From Streptacidiphilus rugosus AM-16 (GTDB taxonomy: Bacteria > Actinomycetota > Actinomycetes > Streptomycetales > Streptomycetaceae), in assembly GCF_000744655.1 (NCBI RefSeq), contig NZ_JQMJ01000004.1, positions 1,674,001 through 1,738,000 on the forward strand: DNA of 64,000 nt, given 5' to 3'. Position 1 is the stretch's first letter. Each line of letters starts with the position of its first letter. Of the stretch, positions 61,045 to 64,000 are shown piece by piece. A model generated the notes under the pieces. That model was not told the DNA's origin, made no database searches, and saw only the letters and a list, made by a program, of their open reading frames with translations. A program made the position numbers and the translations under genes.

Positions 61045-62808
61045 TCAGCAGGTCCACCAGACGGTGGTGTCCGGGGCGATCTCCGCCAGTCTCTCCGGTC
61101 CCTCGATCACCACCGGCTCCGCGCCCGAGGAGAGCATCGGCCGCCCCGGCAGGGGCAGCCGGACGGGCACGGAGCCGGTGTTGGCGACGCAGACGAAGGC
61201 ACCGGAGGCACCCGTTGCCCCGTCCGCACCGGTCTCATCGCTCCCGCCGGCCACGGTCCGGCGGAAGGCGAGCGCCCCGGCGGGCGCGTCCAGCCACTCG
61301 ACGCTGTCGCCGGCGCCGAGCGCGGGGTGCTTGATCCGGACGGCCAGCGCGGAGCGGTACAGCTCCAGCGTGGAGGTCGGGTCGCCGGTCTGCGCCTCCA
61401 CGCTCAGCTCGGCCCAGGACTGCGGCTGGGGCAGCCAGCTGGGGCCGCCCTCGACCGGACCGAAGCCGTAGGGGGCCGCCGTGCCGGACCACGGGATCGG
61501 CACCCGGCAGCCGTCGCGGAAGCCGTCCTGACCGGCCTGGCGGTGGAAGGAGGGGTCCTGGCGGACCTCGTCCGGCAGGTCGGTGACGTCGGGCAGGCCG
61601 AGCTCCTCGCCCTGGTAGACGTAGGCCGAGCCGGGCAGCGCCAGCATCAGCATCGTCGCCGCGCGGGCGCGGCGCAGGCCGAGCTCGCGGTCGCCGGGGG
61701 TGCGGATCTGGGTGCTGCTGCTGGGCTCGTTGGCGAAGCGGGTGGCGTGCCGGGTGACGTCGTGGTTGGACAGAACCCAGGTGGCGGGCGCGCCCACCGG
61801 ACGCATCGCGTCCAGGGTCTGGTCGACCACGTCGCGCAGCGCCTCGGCGTTCCAGGGGGTGCCCAGGTACTGGAAGTTGAATGCCTGGTGCAGCTCGTCG
61901 GGGCGGACGTAGTTGGCGGTGCGGGCCACCGTCGGGGTCCACGCCTCGGCGACGAAGATGCGGTCGCCCGCGTACTCCTCCAGGATCGGCCGCCAGGAGC
62001 GGTAGATCGCGTGGACGCCGTCCTGGTCGAAGAAGGGCATCTCGTCGTTGCCGAGCAGCTTGAGCTGGTCGTGCATGCCCAGGTCGGGCAGGCCGGGGGC
62101 CTTGACCAGACCGTGGGCGACGTCGATGCGGAAGCCGTCGACGCCGAGGTCGAGCCAGAAGCGCAGGATCGAGCGGAACTCGTCGGCGACGGCCGGGTGC
62201 TCCCAGTCGAAGTCGGGCTGCTCGGGGGCGAACAGGTGCAGGTACCACTCCCCCGCGCTGCCGTCCGGCTCGGTGACCCGGGTCCAGGCCGGGCCGCCGA
62301 AGATGGACTCCCAGTCGTTGGGCGGCAGTTCGCCGGAGAGGCCGCGGCCGGGCCGGAAGTGGAACCGCTTGCGCAGCGCGGAGCCCGGGCCCTCGCGCAG
62401 CGCCTGCTGGAACCACTCGTGCTGGTCCGAGCAGTGGTTGGGGACCAGGTCGAAGATGACCCGCAGGCCGAGCGCGTGCGCGTCCTCGATCAGCCCGGCG
62501 GCGTCGGCGGTGTCGCCGAACATCGGGTCGACCTTGCGGTAGTCGGCGACGTCGTAGCCGGCGTCGGCCTGCGGGGAGGCGTAGAAGGGGGAGAGCCAGA
62601 CCGCGTCCACACCCAGGTCGCGCAGGTAGGACAGACGCGAGCGGACGCCGGCGAGGTCGCCCATCCCGTCGCCGTTCGCGTCGGCGAAGCTGCGCGGGTA
62701 GACCTGGTAGATCACCGCGTCGCGCCACCAGCCGGTTCTCCGCTGCGCGAGGGGATCGCCCCCGACGATGCGTGCGGAGCGGTCCGGAATGACGAGATGC
62801 TGGGTCAT
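61045..62808 (-). CDS. GH13 alpha-glucosidase (AglA-like)
   Basis: The 587-residue enzyme has the GH13 regions: VIFDLVPNHCSDQH, GFRIDVAHGL with nucleophile Asp229, FVAEAWTP with acid/base Glu288, and VLSNHDVTRH with Asp350. Length and sequence match cytoplasmic oligo-1,6- or alpha-1,4-glucosidases. It lies after the permease genes and cleaves the imported maltose or maltodextrin to glucose. ATG 62808 is clear. No signal peptide. Confidence 0.94.
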   Translation of the reverse strand: MTQHLVIPDRSARIVGGDPLAQRRTGWWRDAVIYQVYPRSFADANGDGMGDLAGVRSRLSYLRDLGVDAVWLSPFYASPQADAGYDVADYRKVDPMFGDTADAAGLIEDAHALGLRVIFDLVPNHCSDQHEWFQQALREGPGSALRKRFHFRPGRGLSGELPPNDWESIFGGPAWTRVTEPDGSAGEWYLHLFAPEQPDFDWEHPAVADEFRSILRFWLDLGVDGFRIDVAHGLVKAPGLPDLGMHDQLKLLGNDEMPFFDQDGVHAIYRSWRPILEEYAGDRIFVAEAWTPTVARTANYVRPDELHQAFNFQYLGTPWNAEALRDVVDQTLDAMRPVGAPATWVLSNHDVTRHATRFANEPSSSTQIRTPGDRELGLRRARAATMLMLALPGSAYVYQGEELGLPDVTDLPDEVRQDPSFHRQAGQDGFRDGCRVPIPWSGTAAPYGFGPVEGGPSWLPQPQSWAELSVEAQTGDPTSTLELYRSALAVRIKHPALGAGDSVEWLDAPAGALAFRRTVAGGSDETGADGATGASGAFVCVANTGSVPVRLPLPGRPMLSSGAEPVVIEGPERLAEIAPDTTVWWTC

Positions 62809-62878
62809 GGGATCCCTTGACTGCGATATCTGGGACGGATCGGAGCGGGTGGTGCGGCGGCGCGGGGCCGGGCCGGTG

Positions 62879-63739
62879 TCAGCCCTTGGTGCCGCCGGCG
62901 GTGAGGCCGGTCACCAGGTTCTTCTGGACGACGTAGAACAGGGCGGCCGCCGGGATGGCGATGAGCACGCCGGTCGCGGCCAGGTAGTTCCACTGCGAGT
63001 TGTACTGGCTGATGAACTGCTTCATGCCGATGGCGAGCGTCAGCTTGTTCGGCGAGAGCAGGAAGAAGGAGGCGAAGGCGACCTCGCCCCACGCGGTGAT
63101 GAAGGTGTAGAACGCGGCCACGGCCAGTCCCGGACGGGCCAGCGGCAGGATCAGCCGCCAGAAGGTGCCGAACGGGGTCAGGCCGTCGATCCGCCCGGCC
63201 TCGTCGATGTCCACCGGGATGGTGTCGAAGTAGCCCTTGAGCAGCCAGGCGCAGTACGGCACGGCGGTGGTGCAGTAGACCAGGATGAGGCCCAGGTAGC
63301 TGTCGAGCAGCCCGGTCTCGGAGAGGATCTTGTACAGCGGCACCATCAGCACGGCGACCGGGAACATCTGGGTCAGCAGGAAGGTGTACATCAGGGTGCC
63401 GCGGCCCAGGAACCTGATCCGGGAGACGGCGTAGCCGGCGCTGGCGGAGACCAGCACGCCGATCACCATGGTGCCGGCGGCGACGATCGCCGAGTTGCCC
63501 AGCCAGGTCAGGAAGTCGGTCTGCCCGAGCACGTGGCTGTAGTTGGACAGCGAGGGGTGGGCCGCGATGCGCTGCGGGTGCTGGTAGTCGAACTCGCCCG
63601 CACCGAGCGAGATGTAGACGACCCAGACCACCGGGAAGGCGGCGATGAAGGCGGCCAGGGCGAGGACACCGTGCAGGCCGAGCGAGGCGAGCAGCGAGCG
63701 CCGGCCGCGGACGCGGGGCTTCGTGGGGATGATGCTCAT
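62879..63739 (-). CDS. malG: maltose-type ABC transporter permease MalG
   Basis: ATG 63739 follows AGGGAGCGCAGGC, giving 286 residues with six spans. The EAA loop (LKGYFDTIPVDIDEAGRIDGLTPFGTFWRLILPLARPGLAVAAFYTFITAWGEVAFASFFL) is that of MalG-type carbohydrate permeases. It overlaps the MalF-like stop by ATGA. It forms the channel with MalF. The binding protein and MalF start lie beyond the right edge; the ATPase is probably a shared MsiK-type protein elsewhere. Confidence 0.9.
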   Translation of the reverse strand: MSIIPTKPRVRGRRSLLASLGLHGVLALAAFIAAFPVVWVVYISLGAGEFDYQHPQRIAAHPSLSNYSHVLGQTDFLTWLGNSAIVAAGTMVIGVLVSASAGYAVSRIRFLGRGTLMYTFLLTQMFPVAVLMVPLYKILSETGLLDSYLGLILVYCTTAVPYCAWLLKGYFDTIPVDIDEAGRIDGLTPFGTFWRLILPLARPGLAVAAFYTFITAWGEVAFASFFLLSPNKLTLAIGMKQFISQYNSQWNYLAATGVLIAIPAAALFYVVQKNLVTGLTAGGTKG

Positions 63740-64000
63740 GCCTGCGCTCCCTGCATGCGCCGGATCCAGCGCCGGTAGAACTCGGTGAAGACGACCAGGA
63801 TGGACAGGCACAGCACGCCGACGGTGGCGGCGCGGGCGTAGTCCATCGGCGTCTGACCGAAGAAGAGCTTGTAGGAGTAGGTCACCAGGATCTGCACGCT
63901 GTCGCTGTTGTTCGCGCCGAAGAGCAGGAAGATGACGTTGAACTGGTTGAACGTCCAGATGATGCCCAGCAGCACCAGGGTGCTGCTGACCGGGCGCAGG
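63736..64000 (-). CDS. malF: maltose-type ABC transporter permease MalF, C-terminal part
   Basis: The frame enters from the right edge, leaving the last 87 residues: IIWTFNQFNVIFLLFGANNSDSVQILVTYSYKLFFG... DYARAATVGVLCLSILVVFTEFYRRWIRR. The segment after the EAA loop and the final span are typical of MalF-like permeases. Its stop overlaps the malG start. The rest of the gene is outside the window. Confidence 0.85.
   Translation of the reverse strand, partial: LRPVSSTLVLLGIIWTFNQFNVIFLLFGANNSDSVQILVTYSYKLFFGQTPMDYARAATVGVLCLSILVVFTEFYRRWIRRMQGAQA

Overview
This 64 kb window is high-GC actinomycete chromosome, almost certainly Streptomycetaceae (Streptomyces, Kitasatospora or Streptacidiphilus). 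The reasons are very strong G/C third-position bias, frequent GTG and TTG starts, Tat and lipoprotein signal peptides, many TetR, LacI and XRE regulators, a whiJ/abaA-like XRE-ATPase-DUF397 cluster, and a repeated palindromic intergenic element of a kind familiar from Streptomyces. It carries about 62 protein genes. I see no tRNA, rRNA, transposase, integrase or CRISPR array.

Layout. 1-6.9 kb: the start of a polysaccharide ABC-2 permease divergent from a TetR gene, a PdxH-like oxidase, a two-module Cys/Trp lipoprotein, a SnoaL-fold protein, membrane proteins and an AlkZ-like winged-helix protein. 7.1-8.6 kb: a secreted GH5 endoglycoceramidase-like hydrolase, followed by a cluster of palindromic repeats. 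8.9-16.9 kb: a complete oligopeptide-type ABC importer in one operon with a YtcJ-type amidohydrolase, divergent from a TetR gene across a perfect 19-bp operator. 17.2-25.7 kb: an MsrP/MsrQ-like redox pair, a P450, an unknown protein, an SDR, a Ski2-like DUF3516 helicase and a DUF2079 membrane protein. 25.8-30.5 kb: a GH42 beta-galactosidase and a NarL-type two-component system. 30.5-33.7 kb: an MprF-like lysyltransferase-domain membrane protein with an atypical NodB-like lipoprotein.

34.1-40.9 kb holds a Fic-like toxin/RHH antitoxin pair, an SDR, a class V aminotransferase and a tightly coupled three-gene operon (DUF6421, SDR, threonine-aldolase-like enzyme). That operon has a palindromic operator in its promoter spacer. 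41.1-43.6 kb: a complete polar amino-acid ABC importer. 43.8-49.8 kb: a NodB deacetylase with a glycolipid-type glycosyltransferase, a DUF5134 protein, an M56 peptidase, a DMT transporter, TrmO and MarR. 49.9-54.2 kb: an MFS efflux pump, a TetR gene with a clear self-operator, and the whiJ-like trio with TGCACGTGCA boxes. 54.5-57.6 kb: a CbiX-like protein without its metal-binding histidines, a secreted esterase and its TetR neighbour. 57.6 kb to the end: a maltose-type operon (malF, malG, alpha-glucosidase, LacI, MFS, second LacI) in which two near-identical LacI regulators flank an MFS gene.

Most loci pair a transporter or enzyme with a local one-component regulator. I read the window as a substrate-responsive accessory arm. 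The least explained items are the DUF6421 operon, the box-decorated whiJ-like cluster, the catalytically stripped CbiX and NodB relatives, and the palindromic intergenic repeats.
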